From Lonepinella sp042468235 (lineage in GTDB: Bacteria > Pseudomonadota > Gammaproteobacteria > Enterobacterales > Pasteurellaceae), in assembly GCF_042468235.1 (NCBI RefSeq), contig NZ_CP170386.1, positions 2,046,001 to 2,110,000 on the forward strand: DNA of 64,000 nt, read 5' to 3'. Positions within the stretch are counted from its first letter, which is position 1. The number at the start of each line of letters is the position of its first letter. The notes beneath the pieces are model-generated. The model made no database searches. It was not told the origin of the DNA and saw only the letters and a list, made by a program, of their open reading frames with translations. This document shows positions 7,589 through 15,616 of this stretch, piece by piece. A program made the translations under genes and the position numbers.

Positions 7589-8710
7589 ATGTTTAATTTA
7601 CCCGAAAATGCTATTCATCTCGCTCAAACAGCGGAGAATAAACAACAAGTCATTGAGATGGCAGCCGATGCGTTGAACAAAGCTGGCTTGATTGAAGCTG
7701 GTTATGTGCAAGGAATGCTAGCTCGTGAACAGCAAACATCTACTTTCTTAGGAAATGGGATTGCGATTCCACACGGTACACTAGATACTCGTTCTTTAGT
7801 CAAAGAAACGGGTGTAGTAGTGTTTCAATTTCCACAAGGTATTGAGTGGAGCGAAGGGAATATTGCCTATATCGTCATTGCGATTGCTGCTCGCTCTGAT
7901 GAACACTTATCCTTATTACGTCAATTAACGCAAATTTTGGGCGATGAAGACACCGCTGCAAGATTAGCGAAAGAATCTGATGTCCGCCAGTTCCGTGCGT
8001 TATTATTAGGTGAAAGCCAAAATTTAGCGGTTTCTGCTGAAACGATTGTGCTTGATGTGGAAAGCGATAATCTGTTGACGTTAACAGCCATTAATGCCGG
8101 TAAATTAGAAAGCCAAGGTGCGGTGGAAAAATCCTTTGTTTCTGATGTGATTAGCTCACCGGCGTTGCCGTTGGGGCAAGGTTTATGGTTGACAGATAGT
8201 GCGGTGGGTAATCTAAAAAATGGATTAGCATTGAGCCGAGCAAAAAATAATGCATTCGCTGTGGTCACTGTTTCTCGTAAAGATGATGGCGTAAATAATG
8301 TGTTAGCTCGCTTGCTTGAACCACAAGTACAACAATGTTTGTTGCAAGGTTCTGTCACGCAAATAGTCTCAGCATTAAACGGGGAAGCTATAGAGGTTAA
8401 TACACCAGCATCATCAATGCAAACCACTAGTAAACAAGAAGTGGAAGGAATTTTCACGATTAAAAATGAACATGGCGTACATGCTCGCCCTGGAGCTGTG
8501 TTAGTCAATGAAGTGAAAAAATATAATGCGACTGTGCTAGTGCAAAACTTAGATCGCGGTGGTGCGTTAGTGAGTGCCAAAAGTGCGATGAAAATTGTGT
8601 CTTTAGGCGCAGTCAAAGGGCATCGTTTACGTTTTGTGGCGACTGGTGAACAGGCTCAACAAGCTATTGATGGCATAGGTGCTGCCATTGCTGCTGGACT
8701 AGGGGAGTAA
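7589..8710 (+). CDS. fruB: FruB, fructose PTS diphosphoryl-transfer protein (EIIA-FPr)
   Basis: Fusion protein passing phosphate from enzyme I to the fructose permease. Residues 1-145 form an EIIA-Fru domain with the phospho-acceptor His 62 in IAIPHGTLDTR. A central linker domain follows, and the C-terminal HPr-like domain (about 283-373) has the phospho-acceptor His 298 in HGVHARPGA. At 373 aa it matches the enterobacterial protein. AGAAGGAAA is the ribosome site. Its stop abuts fruK, and fruA follows in the order fruB-fruK-fruA. Fructose enters as fructose 1-phosphate, so the whole operon forms a closed pathway. Confidence 0.96.
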   Translation: MFNLPENAIHLAQTAENKQQVIEMAADALNKAGLIEAGYVQGMLAREQQTSTFLGNGIAIPHGTLDTRSLVKETGVVVFQFPQGIEWSEGNIAYIVIAIAARSDEHLSLLRQLTQILGDEDTAARLAKESDVRQFRALLLGESQNLAVSAETIVLDVESDNLLTLTAINAGKLESQGAVEKSFVSDVISSPALPLGQGLWLTDSAVGNLKNGLALSRAKNNAFAVVTVSRKDDGVNNVLARLLEPQVQQCLLQGSVTQIVSALNGEAIEVNTPASSMQTTSKQEVEGIFTIKNEHGVHARPGAVLVNEVKKYNATVLVQNLDRGGALVSAKSAMKIVSLGAVKGHRLRFVATGEQAQQAIDGIGAAIAAGLGE

Positions 8711-8712
8711 TG

Positions 8713-9657
8713 ATGACAAAAAAAATAGCAACGATTACGCTCAATACGGCCTATGATTTAGTTGGGCGTTTGGCTCGTATTGAACTGGGTGAAGTCAACC
8801 AAGTGGAAACCCTCGGGCTATTCCCAGCTGGTAAGGGCATTAATGTCGCCAAAGTACTCAATGATTTAGGCGTGAAAGTCGCCGTAGGCGGTTTTTTAGG
8901 CGAAGATAATGTAGGCGATTTTGAGCATTTATTTGATGCCTTAGGTTTAGAAGATCGCTTCCAGCGTATTGCGGGTAAAACACGGATTAATGTAAAAATT
9001 ACTGAAACCGAAGCGGATGTAACCGACCTGAATTTCTTAGGCTATCAAGTGCAACCGCAAGATTGGCAAACCTTTGTGATTTCATCATTAGATTATTGCC
9101 GACAGTTTGACATTGTGGCGGTATGTGGCAGTTTGCCACGTGGTGTGAGTCCGGAACAATTTTCTGATTGGCTAAGCAAGTTAGCTCAGGTAGGCGTGAA
9201 AGTTGTGTTGGATAGTTCTAATGAGGCTTTAACTGCCGGCTTAAAAGCGAATCCGTGGTTAGTCAAACCGAACCATCGTGAATTAGAAGCTTGGATCGGG
9301 CATTCGTTAAATTCTGTTGATGAAATTATTCAAGCCGCTCAAAAATTACAAACTCAAGGCATCACCAATGTAGTGATTTCCATGGGTTCAAAGGGGTCTG
9401 TTTGGTTAAGTGAGCAAGGTATTGTACGGGCGGAACCGCCACGTTGTGAAAATGTGGTGAGTACGGTGGGGGCAGGAGATTCCATGGTGGCAGGATTAAT
9501 TTATGGTGCGGTGAACCAGCTTTCACAAGCTGATACTTTGGCATTTGCTAGTGCAGTATCTGCTTTCGCTGTATCGCAAAGTAACGTGGGCGTGAGTGAT
9601 CCAACATTGCTCGATCCTATTTTGCAACAAGTTAAAATCACGGTTATTAAAGGATAA
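8713..9657 (+). CDS. fruK: FruK, 1-phosphofructokinase
   Basis: PfkB-family kinase that phosphorylates fructose 1-phosphate from the PTS to fructose 1,6-bisphosphate. N-terminal TITLNTAYDLVGR, the substrate loop FPAGKGINVAKVL and the C-terminal ATP/anion-hole motif STVGAGDSMVAGLI with catalytic Asp are all present. Length 314 aa. Two adjacent ATG codons occur; the second is chosen because GGGGAG is five bases before it, while the first overlaps the fruB stop and is too close. Coupled to fruB on one side and fruA on the other (3-base gap). Confidence 0.96.
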   Translation: MTKKIATITLNTAYDLVGRLARIELGEVNQVETLGLFPAGKGINVAKVLNDLGVKVAVGGFLGEDNVGDFEHLFDALGLEDRFQRIAGKTRINVKITETEADVTDLNFLGYQVQPQDWQTFVISSLDYCRQFDIVAVCGSLPRGVSPEQFSDWLSKLAQVGVKVVLDSSNEALTAGLKANPWLVKPNHRELEAWIGHSLNSVDEIIQAAQKLQTQGITNVVISMGSKGSVWLSEQGIVRAEPPRCENVVSTVGAGDSMVAGLIYGAVNQLSQADTLAFASAVSAFAVSQSNVGVSDPTLLDPILQQVKITVIKG

Positions 9658-9660
9658 GTT

Positions 9661-11325
9661 ATGCGTATTTTTATTACATTTTCTGACAACGTTGGTCAAG
9701 CGAAAGCGTTTTTAATTCGCCAACGTTTAACTCAAGTGGCTCAAGCAAAAGGCGTTGAGTTAGTGGAGCTTGCTGAGCAAGCTGATATGGCATTAGTGGT
9801 TGGCAAAACGTTACCAAATTTAACCGCACTTTCAGGTAAAAAAGTGGCGTTAGTGGATTTAGAAACCGCTTTTCAATCCTCAGAATCAGCCTTAGAACAG
9901 GCACAAAATAGTGCAGTGGATTATGTCGCACCAGTACAAACTGCGATGCAAAATGGAGCAATTTCTGGACGTAATATCGTGGCGGTTACTGCCTGTCCAA
10001 CCGGCGTGGCACATACCTTTATGTCTGCCGAAGCCATTGAAGCCTATGGTAAAAAAATGGGGTGGAATGTGCGAGTGGAAACTCGAGGTCAAGTTGGGGC
10101 AGGCACGCCGATTACCGATGAAGAACTGGCGCAAGCCGATTTAGTGTTTGTGGCGGCGGATATTGATGTGAACTTGGATAAATTTCAAGGCAAGCCGATG
10201 TATCGGACTTCCACAGGGTTAGCCTTGAAGAAAACTGCACAGGAATTTGAAAAAGCCTTTGTGGAGGCCAAAGTATATCAACCTCAACTTGGTGATAAAA
10301 CAGAAAGCGGTAAAGCGGAACGCAAGGGGGTGTATAAACACTTGATGACAGGTGTGTCGCATATGTTGCCGATTGTCGTCGCAGGTGGTTTATTGATTGC
10401 TATTGCTTTTGCCCTTGGTGGTATTTATGTAGGTAATGAAGAAAATGTAGGTACCTTTGGTCACGATATGATGACATTGGGTGGTGCGGCATTTGGCTTG
10501 ATGATTGCCGTGTTCGCCGGTTATGTGGCATATTCCATTGCCGACCGTCCCGGATTGGCAGTCGGTTTAGTCGGTGGTTCGCTTGCTGCCAGTGCCGGTG
10601 CTGGGATTCTAGGTGGAATTATCGCTGGTTTCCTTGCTGGTTATGTGGTGAAAGGGTTAAATCAATTTATCAAATTACCGGCCAGCATGAGTGCGTTAAA
10701 ACCGATTTTAATTTTGCCTTTATTTGGTACCGCTATTGTGGGTTGGTTGCTTATTCATTATTTAAATCCACCAGTGGCTTTTGCCATGAAATGGTTAGAA
10801 AGTTGGTTAGCCGGTTTAGGTTCAACTAATGCCATTTTATTTGGTGCTTTGCTCGGCGGTATGATGTGTATTGATATGGGTGGCCCAGTCAATAAAGCGG
10901 CTTATGTGTTTGGTACAGGCTTGATTACATCAGGCATTACGACACCAATGGCGGCCGTGATGGCAGCGGGTATGGTGCCACCAATCGGAATGGCAATTGC
11001 GACGTGGATTGCTCGCAGTAAATTTGACGACGCTCAACGCAACGCAGGTAATGCTGGTTTTGTGTTAGGACTTTGTTTTATTTCGGAAGGGGCATTGCCA
11101 TTTGTGGCGGCTGACCCATTACGTGTGATTTTATCAAGCGTACTCGGTGGGGCGACAGCGGGGGCAATTTCAATGAGCTTAAATATCAGCTTACCTGCAC
11201 CGCACGGTGGGGTATTTGTCGTGCCGTTGGTCTCACAACCATTGATGTATTTATGTGCAATTGCAGTCGGTTCATTAGTGACAGGTGTGTTGTATTCTGT
11301 GATTAAGCCGAAACTTGTGAAATAA
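9661..11325 (+). CDS. fruA: FruA, fructose PTS permease EIIB'BC
   Basis: Membrane permease that imports and phosphorylates fructose at C1. Order of domains: degenerate IIB' (residues 1-90), active IIB (about 104-200) with phospho-Cys 112 in AVTACPTGVAHTF, then the IIC membrane domain (about 225-554). IIC has some eight to ten hydrophobic segments and FISEGALPFVAADPLRV. Length 554 aa, close to E. coli FruA. It is the last gene of the operon, followed by a clear terminator. An uptake signal (reverse orientation, about 9823) lies in the IIB' part. Confidence 0.96.
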   Translation: MRIFITFSDNVGQAKAFLIRQRLTQVAQAKGVELVELAEQADMALVVGKTLPNLTALSGKKVALVDLETAFQSSESALEQAQNSAVDYVAPVQTAMQNGAISGRNIVAVTACPTGVAHTFMSAEAIEAYGKKMGWNVRVETRGQVGAGTPITDEELAQADLVFVAADIDVNLDKFQGKPMYRTSTGLALKKTAQEFEKAFVEAKVYQPQLGDKTESGKAERKGVYKHLMTGVSHMLPIVVAGGLLIAIAFALGGIYVGNEENVGTFGHDMMTLGGAAFGLMIAVFAGYVAYSIADRPGLAVGLVGGSLAASAGAGILGGIIAGFLAGYVVKGLNQFIKLPASMSALKPILILPLFGTAIVGWLLIHYLNPPVAFAMKWLESWLAGLGSTNAILFGALLGGMMCIDMGGPVNKAAYVFGTGLITSGITTPMAAVMAAGMVPPIGMAIATWIARSKFDDAQRNAGNAGFVLGLCFISEGALPFVAADPLRVILSSVLGGATAGAISMSLNISLPAPHGGVFVVPLVSQPLMYLCAIAVGSLVTGVLYSVIKPKLVK

Positions 11326-11358
11326 TGACCGCAGTTTGAAATAACATATTTTTAACAG

Positions 11359-11384
11359 AACCCTTGTATTTACAAGGGTTTTTT
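11359..11384 (+). terminator. Rho-independent terminator of fruBKA
   Basis: Ten-base perfect stem AACCCTTGTA / TACAAGGGTT with a two-base loop, ending in a six-T run counted from the stem. Standard operon end. Confidence 0.85.
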
Positions 11385-11470
11385 ACTGTTACTGAGTGGA
11401 AAAGGTTGATCCTTAAGCCGTTTAGTATTAAAGTAAAGTCAATTTTTAATGATTCAATATAGGAATAACC

Positions 11471-11767
11471 ATGAAATCAGATAAACCCATTGAATGTGTC
11501 GGTTGTAACACTTTTGACGTTGGTTCAATTATTGATAATAGTGAACGCTCAACGCAATTTGATAAAATCTATCCAACACAAGTCGAAGCAGAAAAAGCAC
11601 TCGAAAAATTAGTGCAAAAAGCACGTGACACGGAAAGTGAAGATGAGCCTTGCCAAATTGAAAGCAATATTTCACCCGTGGATGGTGGATTCCAATTAAC
11701 CGCCAATTTTGCTTTTAGTTGTCAAGCGGAAGTCGTGATCTTTCAATTAGGGACAAGAGCGATCTAA
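11471..11767 (+). CDS. yfcZ: YfcZ/YiiS-family protein
   Basis: Soluble protein of 98 aa of the small YfcZ/YiiS family (DUF406). Seen: N-terminal ECVGCNTFDVGSIIDN with two cysteines, an Asp/Glu-rich central helix (VEAEKALEKLVQKARDTESED) and a C-terminal strand pair (GFQLTANFAFSCQAEVVIFQL). The family has no established function. It stands alone between the fru terminator and an uptake-signal terminator. The ATG follows AGGAATAACC. Confidence 0.8.
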   Translation: MKSDKPIECVGCNTFDVGSIIDNSERSTQFDKIYPTQVEAEKALEKLVQKARDTESEDEPCQIESNISPVDGGFQLTANFAFSCQAEVVIFQLGTRAI

Positions 11768-11792
11768 TTTCCCTGTTGTGCTTGGCTAAAGT

Positions 11793-11821
11793 GCGGTGAA
11801 AAATAATAATATTTTCACCGC
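11793..11821. terminator. Bidirectional terminator built on an uptake signal
   Basis: Stem GCGGTGAAAA / TTTTCACCGC with a nine-base loop; the left arm starts inside the uptake signal AAGTGCGGT (11789-11797). Flanked by A/T runs, it can serve both the yfcZ gene and the convergent dinI-like gene. Confidence 0.75.
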
Positions 11822-11833
11822 GGTTTGTTCTTT

Positions 11834-12088
11834 TTATATTTCTAAAATAGAGTCATCCATCCATAATTCTTCTAAATATTCGGTAAAACGTTCTTTTTCA
11901 TCAGAATCTCTAAAGCCTGAAATATCCGCTCCCGCGGAACTGGAAAAACGGATACGTACATTTACATCTGCAAATTTTTCTGCGATACGTTTAGGTAAAA
12001 CCTGTTGTAAACGTTCGATTAATGCCATTTGGTATTCAAGTTTTTTATTGTCTCGTTCTTTGACGAAACGAATGTCGAGCTGTTTCAT
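11834..12088 (-). CDS. dinI: DinI-like SOS protein
   Basis: Protein of 84 aa resembling DinI, which binds RecA filaments and tunes SOS cleavage reactions. The C-terminal two thirds fits the family: LPKRIAEKFADVNVRIRFSS, GADISGFRDSDEKERFTEYL and ELWMDDS. This corresponds to the helix-strand-helix of DinI, with the acidic C-terminal helix that mimics DNA. A LexA-box match lies directly upstream on the coding strand, which independently supports an SOS role. Monocistronic, with a shared terminator towards yfcZ. The exact ortholog could be a DinI-like paralog rather than E. coli DinI itself. Confidence 0.82.
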   Translation of the reverse strand: MKQLDIRFVKERDNKKLEYQMALIERLQQVLPKRIAEKFADVNVRIRFSSSAGADISGFRDSDEKERFTEYLEELWMDDSILEI

Positions 12089-12110
12089 AGTGTTTCCTTA
12101 TATAGTTTAT

Positions 12111-12126
12111 TTGTTTTTATATACAG
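12111..12126 (-). promoter_or_regulatory. LexA box upstream of the dinI-like gene
   Basis: On the coding strand the site reads CTGTATATAAAAACAA. It matches the CTGT-N8-ACAG LexA consensus except for the last base. It lies 22 bases before the start codon, where repressor would cover the promoter. Confidence 0.7.
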
Positions 12127-12233
12127 CTATAATAACTGAAATAAATATCAGTGTAAATATTATCAGTCTAAGTTTTAGAAATAATTTTCTAAACGGGTTT
12201 TTCGTTGAATTTTATGGATGCGTCGGTTAATTC

Positions 12234-12262
12234 TTGACAGGGATCTTTTTCGGGATTAGAAT
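12234..12262 (+). promoter_or_regulatory. Strong promoter of the str operon
   Basis: TTGACA, 17-base spacer, TAGAAT: a near-consensus sigma-70 promoter about 90 bases ahead of rpsL. The leader after it contains a small inverted repeat (TTCCC / GGGAA around 12274-12300). A G/C-rich discriminator is not obvious. Confidence 0.8.
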
Positions 12263-12352
12263 TTACCGTCTATTTCCCAATGGGCAAACCTAAGGGGAAT
12301 AGCATTTAACTAAACATATTCATTTTGAATTTAATTAAACTGGAGCTTATTA

Positions 12353-12727
12353 ATGGCAACTATCAACCAGCTAGTACGCAAACCGCGTGTGAAAAAGGTT
12401 GTTAAAAGTAATGTACCAGCACTAGAAGCTTGTCCACAAAAACGTGGCGTTTGTACTCGTGTGTACACTACTACACCTAAAAAACCGAACTCAGCATTAC
12501 GTAAAGTATGCCGTATTCGTTTAACTAATGGTTACGAAGTAACTTCTTATATCGGCGGTGAAGGTCATAACCTTCAAGAACACAGTGTTGTGTTAATCCG
12601 TGGTGGTCGTGTTAAAGATTTACCAGGTGTGCGTTATCACACTGTACGCGGTGCATTAGACTGCGCTGGCGTAAAAGATCGTAAACAAGGTCGTTCTAAA
12701 TACGGCGTTAAGCGTCCTAAAGCTTAA
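12353..12727 (+). CDS. rpsL: RpsL, 30S ribosomal protein S12
   Basis: Decoding-centre protein of the small subunit, 124 aa. The conserved blocks TTPKKPNSALRKVCRIRL (with the streptomycin-site Lys), GEGHNLQEHSVVLIRGGRV and KDLPGVRYHTVRGALD are intact. The streptomycin-resistance positions look wild type (Lys in TPKKPNS and Lys in GRVKDLPG). First gene of the str operon rpsL-rpsG-fusA-tuf. GGAGC precedes the ATG. Confidence 0.99.
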   Translation: MATINQLVRKPRVKKVVKSNVPALEACPQKRGVCTRVYTTTPKKPNSALRKVCRIRLTNGYEVTSYIGGEGHNLQEHSVVLIRGGRVKDLPGVRYHTVRGALDCAGVKDRKQGRSKYGVKRPKA

Positions 12728-12730
12728 TGG

Positions 12731-12856
12731 TTCTCCGTTAAGTAAGGCCAAACGTCTAAATTAATTATTTAAACCATAAACTCCAGTCAAGATGCGAAAG
12801 CTGTAAACAGTCGCAAAAGATGAGTTTTGGGTATCCTGAAGAAAAACAACGGAGAA
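12731..12856 (+). promoter_or_regulatory. S12-S7 intercistronic RNA element (S7 autoregulation type)
   Basis: The spacer folds on itself at three levels. TTCTCCGTT at its start is an exact complement of AACGGAGAA at its end, and the latter contains the rpsG ribosome site. Inside it, AAACTC pairs with GAGTTT. Innermost is TGCGA-aag-CTGT-aa-ACAG-TCGCA, a hairpin with a three-base bulge. E. coli S7 binds the equivalent spacer to repress its own operon, and this looks like the same kind of element. Confidence 0.65.
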
Positions 12857-12862
12857 ATTGCA

Positions 12863-13333
12863 ATGCCACGTCGTCGTCGTATTGAACCGCGCAAAATTCT
12901 ACCAGATCCGAAATTCGGTTCAGAATTACTTGCGAAATTTATTAATGTATTAATGGTAGATGGTAAAAAATCTATCGCAGAATCTATCGTTTATGATGCG
13001 TTAGAAACTTTAGCACAACGCACTGAAAAAGATGCGTTGGAAGCCTTTGAAGTCGCATTAGAAAACGTACGCCCAACCGTGGAAGTAAAATCACGCCGTG
13101 TGGGTGGTTCTACTTACCAAGTACCAGTAGAAGTTCGTCCAACTCGTCGTAACGCTTTAGGTATGCGTTGGATCGTTGAAGCAGCACGTAAACGTGGTGA
13201 TAAATCCATGGCATTACGTTTAGCCAACGAACTTTCTGATGCGGCTGATAACAAAGGTTCAGCCGTGAAAAAACGTGAAGATGTTCATCGTATGGCTGAA
13301 GCAAACAAAGCGTTTGCTCACTATCGTTGGTAA
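12863..13333 (+). CDS. rpsG: RpsG, 30S ribosomal protein S7
   Basis: Primary 16S rRNA-binding protein of the 30S head, 156 aa. MPRRRRIEPRKILPDPKFGS, the KSIAESIVYDALETL helix and GSTYQVPVEVRPTRR are conserved. The start is the inner ATG behind ACGGAGAA; the longer frame would add twelve non-conserved residues and include the ribosome site itself. Second gene of the str operon, expected to repress the operon through the spacer just upstream. Confidence 0.99.
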   Translation: MPRRRRIEPRKILPDPKFGSELLAKFINVLMVDGKKSIAESIVYDALETLAQRTEKDALEAFEVALENVRPTVEVKSRRVGGSTYQVPVEVRPTRRNALGMRWIVEAARKRGDKSMALRLANELSDAADNKGSAVKKREDVHRMAEANKAFAHYRW

Positions 13334-13353
13334 TCAAATCACGATTTTGATTC

Positions 13354-13399
13354 AAGGCTTTATCGGCAATTTACTCACGGGTAAATTCGATAGAGCCTT
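13354..13399 (+). other. Large hairpin between rpsG and fusA
   Basis: AAGGCT-TATCG-AATTTAC pairs with GTAAATT-CGATA-AGCCTT around a short loop, broken by single mismatches. There is no following T-tract, so it is more likely an mRNA processing or stability structure than a terminator. Confidence 0.5.
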
Positions 13400-13444
13400 A
13401 CCCATATAAAGAATTTAATAGAAAACCAAAACAAGGTAATAATA

Positions 13445-15547
13445 ATGGCTCGTACAACCCCTATATCACTTTACCGTAATATCGGTATCAGTGCGCACAT
13501 CGATGCGGGTAAAACAACTACTACTGAGCGTATTTTGTTCTATACTGGTGTAAGTCACAAAATCGGTGAAGTACACGATGGTGCCGCTACAATGGACTGG
13601 ATGGAACAAGAACAAGAGCGTGGTATCACCATCACTTCTGCGGCAACTACCGCATTCTGGTCTGGTATGTCACAACAATATCCACAACACCGTATCAACG
13701 TAATCGACACTCCGGGACACGTTGACTTCACTATCGAAGTAGAACGTTCAATGCGTGTACTTGATGGTGCGGTAATGGTGTACTGTGCGGTAGGTGGTGT
13801 TCAACCACAATCTGAAACCGTATGGCGTCAAGCTAACAAATATAAAGTACCACGTATTGCGTTCGTCAACAAAATGGACCGTACTGGTGCAAACTTCCTA
13901 CGCGTAGTTGAACAAATCAAAACTCGCTTAGGCGGTAATGCTGTTCCTTTACAACTTCCAATCGGTGCAGAAGATAACTTCACCGGTGTGGTTGACTTGT
14001 TAAAAATGAAGGCGATCAACTGGAATGAAGCTGACCAAGGTATGACATTTACCTATGAAGATATTCCTGCGGATATGGCGGATGCTTGTGAAGAATGGCA
14101 TCAAAACCTTATCGAAGCCGCTGCAGAAGCTTCAGAAGAGTTAATGGAAAAATACTTAGGTGGTGAAGAATTAACTGAAGAAGAAATCAAAACCGGTTTA
14201 CGTCAACGTGCTTTAGCTACTGAGATCATCTTAGTGACCTGTGGTTCTGCATTCAAAAACAAAGGTGTTCAAGCGATGCTTGATGCGGTGATTGATTACT
14301 TACCAGCACCAACCGATATCGAATCTATCAAAGGTATCAACCCAGATGAAACCGAAGGTGAGCGTCACGCAAGCGACGATGAACCGTTTGCAGCATTGGC
14401 ATTCAAAATTGCGACTGACCCATTCGTGGGCAACTTAACCTTCTTCCGTGTTTACTCTGGTGTGGTTGAATCAGGTGCAACGATCTTAAACTCAGTGAAA
14501 GATAAACGTGAACGTTTTGGTCGTATCGTACAGATGCACGCGAACAAACGTGAAGAAATCAAAGAAGTACGTGCGGGCGATATCGCCGCAGCAATCGGCT
14601 TAAAAGAAGTAGGTACCGGTGATACCTTATGTGATATGAATAAACCAATTATTCTTGAACGTATGGAATTCCCAGAGCCAGTAATCTCTGTAGCGGTTGA
14701 ACCAAAAACTAAAGCTGACCAAGAAAAAATGGGTCTTGCATTAGGTCGTTTAGCACAAGAAGACCCATCATTCCGTGTTCACACTGATGAAGAGTCTGGC
14801 GAAACTATCATTTCAGGTATGGGTGAGTTACACTTAGATATCATCGTTGACCGTATGCGTCGTGAGTTTAAAGTAGAAGCGAACATTGGTAAACCACAAG
14901 TATCTTATCGTGAAACCATCCGTACTCGTGTTAACGATGTGGAAGGTAAACACGCAAAACAATCTGGTGGTCGTGGTCAATATGGTCATGTTGTGATCGA
15001 TATGTACCCATTAGATCCAGAAGGTCCAGGTTACGAATTCGTGAATGAAATCAAAGGTGGTGTAATCCCTGGTGAATACATTCCTGCGGTTGACAAAGGT
15101 ATCCAAGAACAACTTAAATCAGGTCCATTAGCGGGTTACCCAGTAGTGGATTTAGGTGTTCGTTTACACTTCGGTTCATACCATGATGTTGACTCCTCTG
15201 AGTTAGCGTTTAAATTGGCTGCATCATTAGCATTTAAATCTGCATTTAACCGTGCAAACCCAGTGTTACTTGAGCCAATCATGAAAGTTGAAGTGGAAAC
15301 TCCACCAGACTACGTGGGTGATGTAATCGGTGACTTAAGCCGTCGTCGTGCCATGGTGAACGGTCAAGAAGCCAACGAATTTGTGGTTAAAATCAATGCA
15401 GAAGTGCCATTATCCGAAATGTTCGGTTATGCCACTGACTTGCGTTCACAAACCCAAGGTCGTGCATCTTACTCAATGGAACCGTTAAAATATGCTGAAG
15501 CACCAAAAAATGTCGCAGAAGCAGTAATCGAATCTCGTCGTAAATAA
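13445..15547 (+). CDS. fusA: FusA, elongation factor G
   Basis: Translocation GTPase of 700 aa. G-domain motifs are clear: P-loop AHIDAGKTTTTERIL, RGITITSAAT (switch I), DTPGHVDF (switch II) and NKMDRTG. Domain IV shows the HAKQSGGRGQYGHVVID block and domain V follows to the C-terminal SYSMEPLKYAEAPKNVAEAV. Codon use is typical of a highly expressed gene. Third gene of the str operon; tuf follows after 69 bases. Confidence 0.99.
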   Translation: MARTTPISLYRNIGISAHIDAGKTTTTERILFYTGVSHKIGEVHDGAATMDWMEQEQERGITITSAATTAFWSGMSQQYPQHRINVIDTPGHVDFTIEVERSMRVLDGAVMVYCAVGGVQPQSETVWRQANKYKVPRIAFVNKMDRTGANFLRVVEQIKTRLGGNAVPLQLPIGAEDNFTGVVDLLKMKAINWNEADQGMTFTYEDIPADMADACEEWHQNLIEAAAEASEELMEKYLGGEELTEEEIKTGLRQRALATEIILVTCGSAFKNKGVQAMLDAVIDYLPAPTDIESIKGINPDETEGERHASDDEPFAALAFKIATDPFVGNLTFFRVYSGVVESGATILNSVKDKRERFGRIVQMHANKREEIKEVRAGDIAAAIGLKEVGTGDTLCDMNKPIILERMEFPEPVISVAVEPKTKADQEKMGLALGRLAQEDPSFRVHTDEESGETIISGMGELHLDIIVDRMRREFKVEANIGKPQVSYRETIRTRVNDVEGKHAKQSGGRGQYGHVVIDMYPLDPEGPGYEFVNEIKGGVIPGEYIPAVDKGIQEQLKSGPLAGYPVVDLGVRLHFGSYHDVDSSELAFKLAASLAFKSAFNRANPVLLEPIMKVEVETPPDYVGDVIGDLSRRRAMVNGQEANEFVVKINAEVPLSEMFGYATDLRSQTQGRASYSMEPLKYAEAPKNVAEAVIESRRK

Positions 15548-15616
15548 AACTTTATTTAACAAAAACTCCCTAAAATTGCACCGCAGTTTTAGGGACTAAC
15601 AAAAGGAAACTGAAAA

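Noticed and set aside
7921..8616. A 231-codon open frame on the minus strand across fruB
   Set aside because: It is antisense to a clearly conserved FruB, lacks a ribosome site and has no recognisable domain; a codon-bias shadow.
11796..12230. A 144-codon plus-strand frame over the dinI-like gene
   Set aside because: It runs antisense through the DinI-like protein and its LexA box and has no protein-like features.
12181..12352. tRNA gene upstream of rpsL
   Set aside because: No cloverleaf or CCA end is visible; the region is a promoter and leader.
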